Positions 4,915 to 6,630 of a DNA stretch of 6,630 nt are shown here, piece after piece. Origin of the DNA: Pedosphaera sp. (GTDB lineage: Bacteria; Verrucomicrobiota; Verrucomicrobiae; Limisphaerales; Pedosphaeraceae); contig JAQGPB010000365.1 in the NCBI GenBank assembly GCA_028293265.1, positions 1 to 6,630 on the forward strand, given 5' to 3'. A program made the position numbers and the translations under genes. Position 1 is the stretch's first letter; each line of letters starts with the position of its first letter. The notes under the pieces are model-generated. The model did not search any database and was not told where the DNA came from. It saw only the letters and a list, made by a program, of their open reading frames with translations.

Positions 4915-5243
4915 ACTGGGTGCAACATATTTTGATTTTCGTCCTGCGCGGCTATCAACGGGTGATCTCGCCGGCGTTGGCGGGGCTGTTCGGCCCGATG
5001 GGCCGCTGCCGTTTTGAGCCGAGCTGCTCGCAATACGCGGTGGAGGCCATTCGCATTCATGGCGCGCTAAAAGGCACCGCGCTAGCGGCGTGGCGTCTCT
5101 GCCGTTGCCAGCCTTGGGGCGGTTGCGGCCACGACCCGGTGCCGCCGAAGCAGTTTGATGTCTCGGGTTTAAAATTCAAAGTTGAAGGAAGCGTTGATGC
5201 TCATGCCTGCGAGGGGTCGCATGCTGCGGGCGGGCGCGGGTAA
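4911..5243 (+). CDS. yidD: Membrane protein insertion efficiency factor YidD
   Basis: From a GTG at 4911, inside the rnpA stop (GTGA overlap), the product is 110 residues. The family signature is complete: LRGYQRVISP (12-21), an amphipathic membrane-associated start, CRFEPSCSQYAVEAI (33-47), the HGALKG helix and CRCQPWGGCGHDPVP (64-78). YidD is a small, cysteine-rich, inner-membrane-associated protein that helps YidC-dependent insertion. The conserved part ends near residue 83. Residues 84-110 form a tail (VSGLKFKVEGSVD, then Ala/Gly-rich) that does not look like YidD and may be former intergenic sequence read through. yidC starts eight bases after the stop. A second GTG at 4920 is possible but less favoured. 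Confidence 0.92.
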   Translation: MNWVQHILIFVLRGYQRVISPALAGLFGPMGRCRFEPSCSQYAVEAIRIHGALKGTALAAWRLCRCQPWGGCGHDPVPPKQFDVSGLKFKVEGSVDAHACEGSHAAGGRG

Positions 5244-5251
5244 AATTTCTC

Positions 5252-6630
5252 ATGGATCGCAAATCAATCATTGTCGTCGCCCTCTGTTTTATTCTCATCA
5301 TCGCGTGGCAGCCGCTCATCATGCCACGGCTTCGTCCGCCCGTTCCGGTTCCCGTTTCCGCCAATCAGGCCGCGAATGTGACCGCCAACACCCCGGCGGG
5401 CGCGACCAATGCTGCCGTGGCGCCGTCTGCCGGGACCAACGCGCCGGTGCCCGCGGGCACTGCCGTCACCCCGGCCAAGTTTGTGGTGCGTCCGGAGATT
5501 CCCGAGCAACTGCTGGTGGTGACCAACGAGAACGGGCGTTACATTTTCACTTCGCGCGGGGGCGGCTTGAAGGAAGTGGAATTGACCGGCTACGCGGAAG
5601 CCGTGAGTTCGCATCGCAAGAAAAACCGTGAAACCAATGAATTTGCCACGCTGAACAGCCCGGCGGTTCCACCGGTCTTCGCGATGGTTGGCGACGAATC
5701 GTTGCAAGGGGATGGGGTGTTCAAGCTGACCCAGACCGCCAACGGTGTCCGCGCGGAAAAATCACTCCCGAACGGATTGACGGTGGTGAAAGATTTCCAA
5801 TTGAGCACAAATTTCATAGTCGTCGCTTCGCTCAAATTGGAGAACCGCTCGCAGCAGCCGGTCACAATTCCTTCGTATCAGTGGGTCGCTGGCACAGCCA
5901 CCCCGATGGGGCCGCAGGATACCGGTCTGGCGGAGTCGGTGCTTTGGTTCAATGGCTCCAAAGCTGAGACAGTTTCGTTGCAATATTTCAACACCAACAC
6001 TTCATCTTGGTTCGGTCTTCGCTCGCGGGTGCCAGAAACGGAATACCTCGCCGGCAGCAACAATGTTTACTGGTCATCCGCCCAGAACCAGTTCTTCACC
6101 CTTGCCGCCATGCCGGACAAGCCGGCCTCGGCCATCGTGGTTCACATGGTTGATCTGCCGCCTCCGACACCGGAGGAACTCAAGGATTATCCCAATGCCC
6201 GGCGCGACCCCAAAGGTTTGGAAGCCGGGTTGGTTTATCCCGCAGCGGAGCTGAAACCGGGCGCCACCCTCACCAACCAGTTCAACCTCTTCGCCGGCCC
6301 CAAGGAATACCAGACGCTGGCCCGGCTCGCCTCGCGTTTCAACAATGAGATTGACCAAGTAATGGGTTTCGGCTGGTCCGGCCCGATTTCCAAGGCCTTG
6401 CTGGTGACCATGAACTGGTTCCACATGGCGTTGGGGCTGCCTTACGGCTGGGTCATTATTATCATCACTCTCCTGATCAAACTCGTTTTTTGGCCGCTGA
6501 CCCAGGCCAGCACGCGTTCCGCCAAACGGATGCAGGCCCTCCAGCCGCAGCTCAAGGCCTTGCAAGAAAAATACAAGGATGAGCCGCAGAAATTTACCGC
6601 CAAGCAATGGGAGTTCTACAAAAAGAACAA
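5252..6630 (+). CDS. yidC: Membrane protein insertase YidC, 3' end outside window
   Basis: The frame is open from the ATG at 5252 to the right edge: 459 codons, so the C-terminal helices are missing. MDRKSIIVVALCFILIIAW is the first transmembrane segment (about 5-23), typical of Gram-negative YidC. An Ala/Asn/Pro/Thr-rich linker follows (about 35-70), then a large periplasmic P1 domain (about 75-365). MGFGWSGPISKALL (from 371) and YGWVIIIITLLIKLVFWPL (398-416) are the conserved amphipathic region and second transmembrane segment. SAKRMQALQP and EKYKDEP in the cytoplasmic loop are also family features. Lys410 takes the place of the hydrophilic-groove arginine (E. coli Arg366). There is no lipobox, unlike Gram-positive homologues. 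It inserts membrane proteins with or without SecYEG. The ribosome binding site is weak. Confidence 0.95.
   Translation, partial: MDRKSIIVVALCFILIIAWQPLIMPRLRPPVPVPVSANQAANVTANTPAGATNAAVAPSAGTNAPVPAGTAVTPAKFVVRPEIPEQLLVVTNENGRYIFTSRGGGLKEVELTGYAEAVSSHRKKNRETNEFATLNSPAVPPVFAMVGDESLQGDGVFKLTQTANGVRAEKSLPNGLTVVKDFQLSTNFIVVASLKLENRSQQPVTIPSYQWVAGTATPMGPQDTGLAESVLWFNGSKAETVSLQYFNTNTSSWFGLRSRVPETEYLAGSNNVYWSSAQNQFFTLAAMPDKPASAIVVHMVDLPPPTPEELKDYPNARRDPKGLEAGLVYPAAELKPGATLTNQFNLFAGPKEYQTLARLASRFNNEIDQVMGFGWSGPISKALLVTMNWFHMALGLPYGWVIIIITLLIKLVFWPLTQASTRSAKRMQALQPQLKALQEKYKDEPQKFTAKQWEFYKKN

Noticed and set aside
6074..6607. Minus-strand frame of 177 codons inside yidC
   Set aside because: It is antisense to a clear YidC coding region, with no independent motif.

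Overview
The window is about 57% GC by eye and looks like the chromosome of a Gram-negative bacterium of the PVC group, most likely a Verrucomicrobiota member (Pedosphaera/Limisphaerales-like). This rests on recalled resemblance, not a search. The clues are the tandem secreted HbpS-like protein, the small membrane protein with a YYPSGSKQ core, the antitoxin-like small protein, GTG starts, weak Shine-Dalgarno sequences and a YidC with a large periplasmic domain. No mobile element, CRISPR array, tRNA or rRNA is visible.

Layout. (1) 1-1539, minus: a secreted protein with two HbpS/GlcG-like domains, cut by the left edge. It occupies a third of the window and its true frame is easily missed, because it runs off the end and a long open frame lies antisense to it. 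(2) 1681-2259, plus: rplU and rpmA (ribosomal proteins bL21 and bL27), closed by a strong intrinsic terminator at 2282-2309; obg does not follow. (3) 3632-2335, minus: four tightly packed small genes encoding a two-helix membrane protein, an exported rhodanese, an antitoxin-like protein and a single-pass membrane protein. Two of the three junctions are 4-base start/stop overlaps. A GNAT acetyltransferase (4206-3709) lies 76 bases upstream on the same strand. (4) 4386-6630, plus: the classic rpmH-rnpA-yidD-yidC cluster, headed by a good extended -10 promoter at 4276-4303; yidC is cut by the right edge.

The two plus-strand blocks are housekeeping: the 50S subunit, tRNA 5' processing, and membrane protein insertion by YidC with its helper YidD. 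The minus-strand genes are accessory. The four-gene cluster at 2335-3632 is the least explained part and the best candidate for something undescribed, but nothing in the sequence proves a joint function. Every gap between genes is shorter than 300 bases.
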